Translations under genes and position numbers: made by a program
Shown here: positions 25,824-34,168 of the stretch, in pieces
Position numbering within the stretch: the stretch's first letter is position 1
Layout: every line of letters begins with the position of its first letter
Source of the DNA: Verrucomicrobiales bacterium
GTDB taxonomy: Bacteria > Verrucomicrobiota > Verrucomicrobiia > Limisphaerales > UBA9464
Assembly (NCBI GenBank): GCA_027488845.1
Contig: JAIYBC010000046.1
Span: forward strand, 1 to 64,000
DNA: 64,000 bases
Direction of reading: 5' to 3'
The notes under the pieces: generated by a model
Databases searched by the model: none
Seen by the model: only the letters and a program-made list of their open reading frames with translations
Told to the model about the DNA's origin: nothing

Positions 25824-27763
25824 CCCCTCCGCCGGACATCGGACTGGATGCCGCGCAGGTCGGTGACGTCTTCCCCTTCCACTTCGCCTTCGACCGCGAT
25901 CTGCAGGTGCTCGCGGTCGGCCGCTCCCTCGGCCGGATGCTGCCGGGCTTCCGGGTCGGACAAGCCCTCGCCGACACCCTGCTGCTCTACCGCCCTTCCC
26001 TTCCGTTGGAACCCGGACGGATCCCCTCCCTGCACGGCCAACCGGTGATCTTCCGCACCGTCGCCTCCAAGGACTGGCTCCGCGGCCAGCTCCTCCCGCT
26101 GGCCGACGGCTCGGGCTGGATCTTCCTCGGCTCGCCGTGGTTCACCCAGCCTTCCGACCTGCAGAGGAACGGCCTGGAGGTCGGCGACTTCGCCGCCCAC
26201 GACACGGTCGCCGACGTCCTCCAGATCCTCCAGGCGCAGCAGATGGCCTTCGACGACATGAAGGCGATCATGCAGAAGCTGTCCCAGCAGCGGGCCGAGT
26301 CCCGGCGCCTCAGCGCACGCCTCTCCGCGCTGATCGGGAACCTCCGCGGCGGCGTCCTGGTGGAGGACCCCGAACGCCGGATCCTCATCGTCAACCAGGC
26401 CTTCTGCACCCTGTTCGGGATCCCGGCGGATCCGGTGGAACTGGTCGGTCTCGACTGCTCGAACTCGGCGGAGCAGTCCAAGCACCTGTTCGCCGAGCCC
26501 GAGGCCTTCGTCACCGGCATCCGTCTCGCGTTGGAAAACCGGCGGACACTCACCGGCGAGATCCTCACCCTGCGTAGCGGTCACATCCTCGAACGCGACT
26601 ACGTTCCGATCTTCAGCGAAGGATCCTACCAGGGGCATCTCTGGCACTACCGCGACATCACCGACCGCATCACCGCCGAGCGGGCGCTCCGCCTGGAGAC
26701 CTCGCGGCTCTCGGTGACCCTCGCCAACATCGTCGACGGCGTGATCACGACCGATTCGGCGGGCGCCATCACCCTGCTCAACACGGCGGCCCTGCGGATC
26801 CTCGGCGCCTCCGAATCCGAGCTCCTCGGATTCCCCCTCGCCGAGGTGTTCCGTCTCCGTCGTTCCAACACGTCCGCAGACGGCGATCCGGTGGCCCAGG
26901 TGCTGGGGTCGGGCGTCGCCTGGGAGACCGGCTCCAGCCGGAACGAATGGCGATGGCTGGACACCCTCGACGGCCGGCAGCTGCGCGTGGTGGCGTCGAT
27001 CGCGCCGATCCGCGGCAGCGTGGACAACGCGGGGCTCATCCTGGTGTTCCGGGACGTCTCCAAGGAATTCGAGGTCGAGGAACTCAAACGCGACTTCGTC
27101 TCCGCGGTGTCCCACGAACTGCGCACGCCGATCACGTCGATGAAGGGGTTCCTCGACACGGTGCTGGGCGACCCGGAGATGCCGGTCGAGGTGAGGACGG
27201 AGTTCCTCGGCGTGGTGCGGAGCCAGCTCAAGCGCCTCGCCGGCATGGTCGAGAAGATCCTCCAGTTCTCGCGGCTGGAGGCCGGCCAGAAGATGGAACT
27301 CGCCGCCTTCGACCTCACCGCGCTCGCCGGGGAGATCGTCGCCGAACTCACCCCGATCTCCGGCTCACGATCCGTCGCGATCGACTGGGACGGACCGAAC
27401 ATCCCGGTGGAGATCCTCGCCGACCGGGAACAGATCCGCTCCGTGCTCGTCAACCTCCTCACCAACGCCATCAAGTTCACGCCGGACGGCGGCAGCGTGG
27501 GCATCGGGGTCCGCGAGGACGGCGGGGAGACGGTCGTCGCCGTCCGGGACACCGGCATCGGCATCCGGGCCGAGGACCTGCCGAACCTCTTCCAGCGCTT
27601 CTACCGCGCCCCTTCCTCGGGACAGCACGCCCCCGGCACAGGCCTCGGCCTGTCGATCGTGAAGGAGATCGTCCAACGCCACGGCGGGCAGATCCACGTG
27701 GACTCCCGGCCGGGAGAGGGTTCCACGTTCACCGTCCGCCTACCGACCCGCCCGTCGGCGTGA
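25820..27763 (+). CDS. HNOBA-PAS-PAS sensor histidine kinase, partner of H-NOX
   Basis: A 647-aa soluble kinase. Residues 1 to about 165 form the haem-NO-binding-associated (HNOBA) domain with its coiled-coil end (ILQAQQMAFDDMKAIMQKLSQQR), followed by two PAS domains (about 170-285 and 295-415), the HisKA helix with His432 in AVSHELRTPITS, and an ATPase domain with NLLTNAIKF, DTGIGI and GTGLGLSIV boxes. It starts inside the H-NOX stop, so a 1:1 complex is likely. No response regulator follows directly; candidates are the regulators at 22742, 34169 and 43879. The 3' end overlaps the convergent OGG1-like gene by 35 bases. Confidence 0.93.
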   Translation: MTPPPDIGLDAAQVGDVFPFHFAFDRDLQVLAVGRSLGRMLPGFRVGQALADTLLLYRPSLPLEPGRIPSLHGQPVIFRTVASKDWLRGQLLPLADGSGWIFLGSPWFTQPSDLQRNGLEVGDFAAHDTVADVLQILQAQQMAFDDMKAIMQKLSQQRAESRRLSARLSALIGNLRGGVLVEDPERRILIVNQAFCTLFGIPADPVELVGLDCSNSAEQSKHLFAEPEAFVTGIRLALENRRTLTGEILTLRSGHILERDYVPIFSEGSYQGHLWHYRDITDRITAERALRLETSRLSVTLANIVDGVITTDSAGAITLLNTAALRILGASESELLGFPLAEVFRLRRSNTSADGDPVAQVLGSGVAWETGSSRNEWRWLDTLDGRQLRVVASIAPIRGSVDNAGLILVFRDVSKEFEVEELKRDFVSAVSHELRTPITSMKGFLDTVLGDPEMPVEVRTEFLGVVRSQLKRLAGMVEKILQFSRLEAGQKMELAAFDLTALAGEIVAELTPISGSRSVAIDWDGPNIPVEILADREQIRSVLVNLLTNAIKFTPDGGSVGIGVREDGGETVVAVRDTGIGIRAEDLPNLFQRFYRAPSSGQHAPGTGLGLSIVKEIVQRHGGQIHVDSRPGEGSTFTVRLPTRPSA

Positions 27764-28667
27764 CCCGTGCCGTCGGCGTCGGTCCGACCCAGCCCGCACG
27801 CAGGCGGATGTGGTGGAAGAGGTACTGTTGGGCGTAGCCTCCGTACGGACCGAAGTGCCCGGCGCTGAACCGCGCGAGCCTCTCCGGCGTGAGCCTTCCG
27901 GCCTTCGGGAAATAGAGTTCCGCCAACGCGCGCCGCACCCAGACGTCGATGGGGAACGCATCCTGCCGCCCGTAGGCGAAGAGGAGGACGCAGTCGGCGA
28001 CCTTCGGGCCCACGCCGTCCACCGACATCAACGCCTCCCGGGCTTCCACGGTCGGCATCCGCCCGACCGCCTCGAGATCCAACCGTCCGTCGACCACCCG
28101 TTCCGCCGCATCCAGGAGGTATGGTGCCCGGAATCCCAGGCGGCACGCCCGCAATGCGGCCTCCCCCGCCGACGCCAGCGCCGCCGGTCCGGGAAACGCA
28201 TGGACGGGTCCACGGTCGGCGGGCGCCGCGACCGGTTCCCCGAACGCGCCGGCGAGTTCCCGCACGATCTGCCGGATCTGGACGATCTGCTTCGTGGAGG
28301 AGCAGATGAAGCTGGCGAGGCATTCCCACGGTTCCTGGCGGAGCAGGCGCAGTCCGCGGCAGGCGTCCACCGCGGCCCGCATCGGGGGATCCGACGGGAA
28401 GGTCCCCAGGATCGCCGCCAGGTCCTCGTCCAGGGCCAGGTGGTGCCGAAGCCAGCCCCAGCCGTCGGGGTCGCCCAGGCAGGACGCCCGGATCCCGGTG
28501 GGCGTCGACTCGACGCGGACCCATCGCCCGGACACCACCCCTTCCCAGGCGCCCTCGACGGGCTCCCATCGGAACGCCTGTCCGCAGCCCAGCGTGGCGT
28601 CGACGTCGTAGTCCGGGATGTCGAACGCCGCCGTCGGACCGCCCTCAGCGTTGGTTGCGGAAGACAT
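27729..28667 (-). CDS. OGG1-like 8-oxoguanine DNA glycosylase/AP lyase
   Basis: A 312-aa helix-hairpin-helix-GPD glycosylase with the OGG1 N-terminal domain (DVDATLGCGQAFRW, residues 21-34). The hairpin GVGPKVADC supplies the Schiff-base lysine (Lys222) and FPIDVWV the catalytic Asp241. Where human OGG1 has SSNNNIARI for recognising the orphan cytosine, this protein has SSTKQIVQI (residues 123-131), so opposite-base specificity may differ. It would excise oxidised purines; next to an NO sensor a link to nitrosative damage repair is tempting but unproven. The start lies 23 bases inside the preceding PAP2-glycosyltransferase gene, so they are co-transcribed. Confidence 0.88.
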   Translation of the reverse strand: MSSATNAEGGPTAAFDIPDYDVDATLGCGQAFRWEPVEGAWEGVVSGRWVRVESTPTGIRASCLGDPDGWGWLRHHLALDEDLAAILGTFPSDPPMRAAVDACRGLRLLRQEPWECLASFICSSTKQIVQIRQIVRELAGAFGEPVAAPADRGPVHAFPGPAALASAGEAALRACRLGFRAPYLLDAAERVVDGRLDLEAVGRMPTVEAREALMSVDGVGPKVADCVLLFAYGRQDAFPIDVWVRRALAELYFPKAGRLTPERLARFSAGHFGPYGGYAQQYLFHHIRLRAGWVGPTPTARVTPTGGSVGGR

Positions 28668-30819
28668 GGAGCCGGAGCCGATGGAAAACGCGTCCGCGGT
28701 GGGGGACGTCGAGGATGCCCAACGACTCGTGGGACTCGAAGCCGCGTCCGAAGACCTCCGGATCGAAGGCGCCGCGGTCGGGCTCGCCGACGAAGAGCAC
28801 GGTGATGCCGGCGCGGTGCCGGTACTTGAACTCCGGCCAGAACCAGATCTGGTTCGAGGGATTCACCGACTCCGCGACGGTCGCCACGGGATCGGCGGCA
28901 CCGCGGTTCCGGGAGGAGGGCATGTAGAAGTTCAGGATGCCGGCCCATCCGTAGTGGTCGGCGACGACCATCACGGGCCGGCCTTCCTCCAGCAGTTCAT
29001 CCCGCCGGGCCTCGACCAGCGCGGCGGCCTCCCGGTAGCCGCGCACGCGATGGATCAGGTCGTACTTCACCGGCGGGGTGTAGCCTGTGGCGCGGGTGAT
29101 CAGACGCGTCTCATGGAGGAGGACGCACAGCGGCAGTCCGAGTGCCACGCCACCGGCGAGGAGACGTCGGCCGACGCGGTCGCCGAGGGAATGCCGGTGC
29201 TCCCACCAGAGCACGGCGAAGGTCATGAGCGGCAGGATCGAGGTGGCGATCCAGTTGGGCTGGACGCGGGCGCGGACCGTGTAGCCGAGGTAGAACAGGA
29301 AGACCGGCAATCCGAGCGCCAGGCAGTACAGCATCGCCTCGCGCCGCGGCTCCGGGATGGCGTCCCTGCGCCAACGGCGCAGGAAGGCCACCACCGCCCA
29401 GGCGATCGCCACGAAGTAGAACGGATTCCAGAGCCCGAACTCGGCGAGGAGGAAGTCGGAGACGAAGTTGGGGTGGAAGCTCCACGACCTGTCCAGGCCG
29501 CCGCGTTCGCGCAGGTGGGTGAAGGTGATCCAGTGGTTGCGCGAGTTCCAGAGGTACACCGGGACCAGCGCGAGGAGCTGCAATCCGAGGGCGATCCAGG
29601 GACCGGGGCGGCGCCACGGGATGCGGGCGTTGCGCGACGCGACGAGGTAGACCGCAAACGAGGCGAGAAGGAAGGGCGAGAAGTACTTGCTGAGGAAGGT
29701 GCCGGCGAGCCCGACGCCGAGCCCGATCCAAGGGGCGGTCGACTCCGACCGGAAGGCGCGCCATCCGGAGACCATCGCCACGCTCCAGAAGGCGACGGTC
29801 AGCGGGTCGATGGTCATCAGCACCGAGCCCACCGCGAGCAACGGCACGGTGTTCGCCGCGGCGACCAGCAGGAAGGCCGCACGCCAACCGGCGAAGGCGG
29901 CGCAGAACCGCGCCATCAACACCGCCCCGAGGCACGACAGGACCGGCGAGAAGAACCGCACCCCAAGCTCGGTGTCGCCGAAGAGCGCCGTGCCGATCCA
30001 CTGGGCGTACGCGATGAACGGCGGCTTGCTGTAGTAGGAGAGCGCCGGGTGCTTGGACCAGAGCCACTGGTAGGCCTCGTCCTCGCTCAGGTCGATGATC
30101 CCCGCCGCGAGGTACCCGAGCCGGGCGGCCAGGAGCGCGCCGGACAGCAGCCACGTGAGACGACGCCAGTGGGACTCCATCTCGTCGGCCGAAGCGTTCG
30201 CGGTGGAGTCAGGAAACGGATCCGGCCCCGGTCCCGGCAACAAGGACGGCAGACGTCTCCGCCACGCCGGGAACCAGGTGGCGCCGGCGACGGCCCAGAT
30301 GCCGTCGAAGAACCTCGGCAGGACCCAGCCGTAGAGGGCGCCCCAGGACCATCCGGCCAGGACGTCCGACGGGTAGTGTACGCCGACGTACATGCGGGAG
30401 AGCCCGACACCGGCCGCGAGTGGGACGAGGAACCGCGGACTGCGCCGGTAGTAGCCCGCGGCCACGACCGCGGCGGCCGCCCAGATCGCGGAATGCCCGC
30501 TGGGCATCGAGGCGTTGAGCCCCTTCCCGACCAGCGTGCGTGTCTCAGGATGGGTGACAAAGGGGCGCGGACGGTTGAACGCCTTCTTCAGCCGCCCGGT
30601 TCCCCATTCGCCCAAGGCCAGGGTGAGCACCATCACCAGCAGGAAACACCGTCCTCGGCGTCCGCCCTTCCAGATCAGGCCCGCGGCCAGCAGGGCGAGC
30701 GCGGGGCGGAACAACGCGTTGCCGCTCAGGAAGGGCATCAGCCAATCCAGGAACGGACTGACCCACCCCTCGTTGACGAGGCGGAAGACGGCGTGATCCA
30801 AGCCGGCGATGGACTCCAT
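28645..30819 (-). CDS. PAP2 phosphatase fused to ArnT/GT39-type glycosyltransferase
   Basis: A 724-aa multi-pass membrane protein joining two enzymes. Residues 1 to about 185 are a PAP2 lipid phosphatase with all three motifs: Lys78...Arg85-Pro86, PSGH (106-109) and SRMYVGVHYPSD (141-152, His148). After a Pro/Ser-rich linker (about 190-212) come roughly ten membrane segments with the GT39/GT83 hallmark DLSEDEAYQWLWSKHP and YYSKPP near the first periplasmic loop. ArnT-like enzymes use undecaprenyl-phosphate sugars; a fused PAP2 domain could recycle the polyprenyl carrier or dephosphorylate the acceptor. I see no frameshift: it is one continuous reading frame. Confidence 0.9.
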   Translation of the reverse strand: MESIAGLDHAVFRLVNEGWVSPFLDWLMPFLSGNALFRPALALLAAGLIWKGGRRGRCFLLVMVLTLALGEWGTGRLKKAFNRPRPFVTHPETRTLVGKGLNASMPSGHSAIWAAAAVVAAGYYRRSPRFLVPLAAGVGLSRMYVGVHYPSDVLAGWSWGALYGWVLPRFFDGIWAVAGATWFPAWRRRLPSLLPGPGPDPFPDSTANASADEMESHWRRLTWLLSGALLAARLGYLAAGIIDLSEDEAYQWLWSKHPALSYYSKPPFIAYAQWIGTALFGDTELGVRFFSPVLSCLGAVLMARFCAAFAGWRAAFLLVAAANTVPLLAVGSVLMTIDPLTVAFWSVAMVSGWRAFRSESTAPWIGLGVGLAGTFLSKYFSPFLLASFAVYLVASRNARIPWRRPGPWIALGLQLLALVPVYLWNSRNHWITFTHLRERGGLDRSWSFHPNFVSDFLLAEFGLWNPFYFVAIAWAVVAFLRRWRRDAIPEPRREAMLYCLALGLPVFLFYLGYTVRARVQPNWIATSILPLMTFAVLWWEHRHSLGDRVGRRLLAGGVALGLPLCVLLHETRLITRATGYTPPVKYDLIHRVRGYREAAALVEARRDELLEEGRPVMVVADHYGWAGILNFYMPSSRNRGAADPVATVAESVNPSNQIWFWPEFKYRHRAGITVLFVGEPDRGAFDPEVFGRGFESHESLGILDVPHRGRVFHRLRLHVFRNQR

Positions 30820-30924
30820 GAAGGGGGCACTATGGACTTGGGAGAACCGGTTGGCGAGTGATGAGCCGATGGGGGCCGTTGTCAGTTGCCTGTGGTCGGG
30901 GAGGCCTGACTTCGGTTGGTCGGT

Positions 30925-30987
30925 GCTCCCCGCTCCCCGCTCCCCGCTCTCTGCCTCCTTTCCTTCGCGCCTTTGCGGCTTTGCGTG
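30925..30987. repeat. Tandem GCTCCCC units and a CTTTGCG-type repeat
   Basis: Three exact copies of GCTCCCC fill 30925-30945. At 30962-30987 a string of CCTTCGCG, CCTTTGCG and GCTTTGCG units matches, in opposite orientation, the CGCCAAGACG/GCGAAGG family seen at 11779-11902. They occupy the 193-base space (30820-31012) between two minus-strand genes, which otherwise shows nothing recognisable. Confidence 0.55.
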
Positions 30988-31012
30988 CCGATCCCTTCAG
31001 TACGGTTCCAAC

Positions 31013-31582
31013 TCAGCCGACCTGGCCGCGCCGCCAGAGATCGAAGTGGAAGAGCGCGGCGACGGCGAGCGAGTGCCGGATCCGGCCGGATTGGATCAGC
31101 TCCGGGACCGACTCGAGCGGAACCGTGCGGACACGGATGTCCTCGCCCGGATCGAGCTCGGGCTCATGGGTGCGGAGGCAGTCGCGGACCAGGACCGTCC
31201 GACAGCGGTTGCTTTGGATGGCCGAGTTCGGGAGCACGGAGCCGATCAGCACGGCATCCGTGCCGGTGAAGCCGGTTTCCTCCCTCAGTTCCCGAAGGCC
31301 CGCCGCAACCGGATCCAGGTCGTCGGGATCCATGATCCCGCCGGGCACCTCCCATTCCACCGAGGCGGAACCGTGCCGGAACTGCTCCACCAGGACCAAC
31401 CGCCCGTCGGCCGTGGTCGCCACGACGTTCACCCAGTCGGAGCAGTCGATGACGTAGAAGTCGTGCTCGGCGCCGGTGCGCGGACTGCGGCGGCGTGCGG
31501 TCCGCAGGCTGAAGATGCGGAAGTCGCCGACGGGACCGCCGCCGGTGTCCGGCCACGGGACGATGTCCGGCCCGTCGTTCAT
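31013..31582 (-). CDS. Nudix hydrolase, ADP-ribose pyrophosphatase-like
   Basis: A 189-aa protein with the ADP-ribose-pyrophosphatase style order: a strand with VLVEQFRHGS, then WEVPGGI and the Nudix core GLRELREETGF (metal-binding REL-EE complete; the upstream acidic residue of the box is replaced by a DPDD stretch). It probably splits ADP-ribose or a similar nucleoside diphosphate derivative. ATG 31582 overlaps the stop of the small upstream gene (ATGA), so it is the last gene of a four-gene operon with two cyclophilins. Confidence 0.85.
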   Translation of the reverse strand: MNDGPDIVPWPDTGGGPVGDFRIFSLRTARRRSPRTGAEHDFYVIDCSDWVNVVATTADGRLVLVEQFRHGSASVEWEVPGGIMDPDDLDPVAAGLRELREETGFTGTDAVLIGSVLPNSAIQSNRCRTVLVRDCLRTHEPELDPGEDIRVRTVPLESVPELIQSGRIRHSLAVAALFHFDLWRRGQVG

Positions 31583-31821
31583 GGGGCCCCGGACAAGGGC
31601 TCGGCCGGAGGCGGCGGAAATCCCACGCCGGCGGCCTGCGCGGCCCAGCCTGAAGCCATCATGCGCAACAGGTGGACCATCGCCTCGTCGTGGGACTTTC
31701 CGGTCGCCTCCGAAAGCTGCCGGGCGCGGCGGTCCAGATGACCCGCCATGTCCATCGCACCCGCGGCGGGGCAACCCAGGGCGGTCAGGGCCTGGGCGAG
31801 CGGGGCGAGGTCGGTTTCCAT
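31579..31821 (-). CDS. Small conserved-looking protein of unknown function
   Basis: An 80-aa acidic-to-neutral helical protein, with a predicted helix over residues 1-18 and another over about 22-60 (HLDRRARQLSEATGK, DEAMVHLLRMMASGWA) and a Pro-rich tail. I recognise no family. It is accepted because it sits 28 bases after a cyclophilin gene and its stop overlaps the Nudix start in the ATGA arrangement, which is common in this window. It has no signal peptide and no membrane segment. Confidence 0.55.
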   Translation of the reverse strand: METDLAPLAQALTALGCPAAGAMDMAGHLDRRARQLSEATGKSHDEAMVHLLRMMASGWAAQAAGVGFPPPPAEPLSGAP

Positions 31822-31849
31822 GGATGCCGGGACGCGGGACCGCGTCGCG

Positions 31850-32368
31850 TCAGGCGATGGAGGAACGCTCGACGAGCGTCACGCTCTCGATGCCCTGCCG
31901 TTCGACCGGACGGTCCTGGCCGCCGGTGCGGCAGGTGGCCAGCTTCTCGAGCACGTCGTCGCCGCGGATGAGCTTGCCGAACGCCGTGTACTGGCGGTCG
32001 AGGAAGGACGGGTTGCCGTGGCAGATGAAGAACTGGCTGCCGGCGGAATCCGGATGCTGCGAGCGCGCCATCGAGAGGACGCCGCGGACGTGGGAACGTT
32101 CGTTGAACTCGGCCTTGACCTGGTAGCCCGGTCCGCCGGTTCCCCAACGGGCCTGCATCGCGGGATCCTTGGTGAGCGGATCGCCGCCCTGGACCATGAA
32201 GCCCTTGATGATCCGGTGGAAGGCCGTGCCGTCATAGAAGCCCTTCGCGGCGAGCTTCTGGAAGTTCTCGACGGTCTTGGGGGCCACGTCGGGCCAGAAC
32301 TCGACGACCATTTCTCCGGCGGTGGTCTTGATCACGGCCACCTTTTCGGCGGGATTGGGGGTGCTCAT
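31850..32368 (-). CDS. Cyclophilin-type peptidyl-prolyl isomerase, cytoplasmic
   Basis: A 172-aa cyclophilin that isomerises Xaa-Pro bonds. Core motifs are present: FHRIIKGFMVQGGDP with the catalytic arginine, SMARSQHPDSAGSQFFI and FGKLIRGDDVLEKLA. No signal peptide, so it is probably cytoplasmic, unlike the lipoprotein paralogue upstream. The 58-base gap upstream of the start contains three GGGATG/GGGGATG units (32371-32387 on the plus strand), a G-rich tract of unknown meaning. Confidence 0.93.
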   Translation of the reverse strand: MSTPNPAEKVAVIKTTAGEMVVEFWPDVAPKTVENFQKLAAKGFYDGTAFHRIIKGFMVQGGDPLTKDPAMQARWGTGGPGYQVKAEFNERSHVRGVLSMARSQHPDSAGSQFFICHGNPSFLDRQYTAFGKLIRGDDVLEKLATCRTGGQDRPVERQGIESVTLVERSSIA

Positions 32369-32426
32369 GGAATCGGGATGGGGATGGGGATGCGGAAGGG
32401 AAACTTGGAATCGGTGCGATGGCGGG

Positions 32427-33113
32427 TCACTTCAGGACGGACGCGGACAGGATGTAGTCGAGCCTCGGGAAGTCCTTCTTGAGGTAGGTGTTGCCCTCCT
32501 CCTGGATGCGACCCTGGGCCGGGCCGCCACCGCGGGGAGCGCCCTCGCCGTACTCGCTGTTGATCTTGTCCACGACGTCCATGCCCTCGACGACCTTGCC
32601 GAACGATGAGAAGCCCATCGAGTCGAGGCGGCTGTTGTCGACGAGGTTGACGAAGAACTGGGTGGTCCGGGTGTTGGGACCGGCCATGGCGAAGCTGATC
32701 GCACCGCGCCTGTTGCCGGACTTCACCGGGTCGTCCTGGATGCGGGCCATGCGCCACGCGGCGGAGACCTTCGGGTCGCCGTGGATGCCGAACTGGGCCA
32801 TGAAGCCCTGGATGACGCGGAAGAAGGCCACGTCCTTGAAGTAGCCCGACTTCACCAGGTTGTAGAACCGGTCGGCACCGAGCGGGGCGTCGGCGCGGAC
32901 CACCTCGATCACGAAGGCGCCCTTGGTGGTCTCGAACTTCGCCTTGAAGGTTTCCGGGGCGGTCTCCTTGAGCTTGGAGGGATCCGCGAAGTCCGCGGCC
33001 GTGGCCGGCGACGGGCTCGGGGCGGCGGTGGCGGCGGCGGCGGGCTTGTCCTCGCCCCGACAGGCGAGGCCGAGCGAAAGAACGCAGGCGAGCAGGAAGG
33101 AAGAGCGGTTCAT
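32427..33113 (-). CDS. Cyclophilin-type peptidyl-prolyl isomerase lipoprotein
   Basis: A 228-aa cyclophilin with a lipoprotein signal (MNRSSFLLACVLSLGLAC, lipid-bearing Cys18), an Ala/Pro/Ser-rich linker to about residue 45, then the isomerase domain with FFRVIQGFMAQFG and ISFAMAGPNTRTTQFFVN. It should fold periplasmic or outer-membrane proteins. ATG 33113 is preferred because the signal begins there. First gene of the cyclophilin-cyclophilin-small protein-Nudix operon. Confidence 0.92.
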   Translation of the reverse strand: MNRSSFLLACVLSLGLACRGEDKPAAAATAAPSPSPATAADFADPSKLKETAPETFKAKFETTKGAFVIEVVRADAPLGADRFYNLVKSGYFKDVAFFRVIQGFMAQFGIHGDPKVSAAWRMARIQDDPVKSGNRRGAISFAMAGPNTRTTQFFVNLVDNSRLDSMGFSSFGKVVEGMDVVDKINSEYGEGAPRGGGPAQGRIQEEGNTYLKKDFPRLDYILSASVLK

Positions 33114-33219
33114 CGGCGCCGGAATGAGCCACATGAGTGGGGCACTGTCACGCCCGGAAAACGCGGCCGATCCGGCCCCGGCATCCACGCCGGGACGGTT
33201 TGCATTCCGGGGAGGCGTC

Positions 33220-34116
33220 TCATGAAATCACGCCGGCCAGGCCGAGCAGCCGCGGGGCGTTCTTCTCCAGCCGGTCCTTCGCGATCTCGCATTCGATCTC
33301 GCGGCCCGCCGGGAAGAGCAGCCGCCAACCCGACGCCTCCCGCCAGGCGCCGGTGGCGTTCGCCGGCGGATCCGCGAAGAAGCCGCCTCCGTGGTGGGCC
33401 GCGAACTGGTCGGCGATCTGGACCGCGGCCAGGGCCTTCGCGTGCCTTCCGCTGCACTCCGGCATGCCGTGCAGCAGCGCGCTCCGGACCAGCAGCTCGT
33501 CCGCCTCCTGCCCGGCAAGGTACCAGGCGCCGACCATGGAATGGGTGGCCCCGAGGACGGACTGCTCCAGGTGTTCCGGGGGCATCGTCGAGCCACGGGT
33601 CAACAGCACCTCGAGGACGGCATGGTGGGCCGGGAAAAGGCTCCGGATCACCAGCCAGCCGATGTCGTGGACCAGGCCGGCGATGTAGTCCAGGTCGTTG
33701 TCGGAACCGCGGCTCGCACCGAGCAGGAAGCGGGCGAGGACCGCGACCGACGCGCTGTGCATCCAGAATCCGGCGATGCCGGGCGACTCCGGTCCCGACA
33801 GCTTCCGCATGTCCGCGACCACCGGCGACAGCAACGCCAGTTCGCGGAGCGTCCGCGCCCCGACCATCAGGATGGCGTCTTCCAGTCGTAGGGCGCCGGC
33901 CTGGCCGAAACCCGCGGAACGGACGTGCCGGAGCAGGCGCACGGTCAACGCCGGATCCAACCGGACCCGATCCGCAAGCCGCGACACGGAGACCTCCTCG
34001 GCTTCGGTCAGGATGCGGAGGGTTTCCCGGAGATGGCCCAGGGACGGCAACGGGGGAGCGCGGCGGACCGCATCGCGGATCTCGTCGAATCCCAGCGGGG
34101 GTGGGCGGTTTGCCAT
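33220..34116 (-). CDS. HDOD domain signalling protein
   Basis: A 298-aa cytoplasmic protein dominated by the HDOD fold (about residues 14-210), an HD-like domain lacking full metal sites but keeping the IAGLVHDIGWLVI string. HDOD proteins act as signal-output or scaffolding factors in bacterial signalling, usually without known catalysis. It directly follows (53 bases) the NtrC-like regulator on the same strand, so the two probably form one transcription unit. ATG 34116 is used; the reading frame is open further upstream into that regulator gene but looks non-coding. Confidence 0.84.
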   Translation of the reverse strand: MANRPPPLGFDEIRDAVRRAPPLPSLGHLRETLRILTEAEEVSVSRLADRVRLDPALTVRLLRHVRSAGFGQAGALRLEDAILMVGARTLRELALLSPVVADMRKLSGPESPGIAGFWMHSASVAVLARFLLGASRGSDNDLDYIAGLVHDIGWLVIRSLFPAHHAVLEVLLTRGSTMPPEHLEQSVLGATHSMVGAWYLAGQEADELLVRSALLHGMPECSGRHAKALAAVQIADQFAAHHGGGFFADPPANATGAWREASGWRLLFPAGREIECEIAKDRLEKNAPRLLGLAGVIS

Positions 34117-34168
34117 GCTGCGGAGGCGGGCGGACGGGACTTCGGGAGGTGCAGGGAAGCGGGACGCG

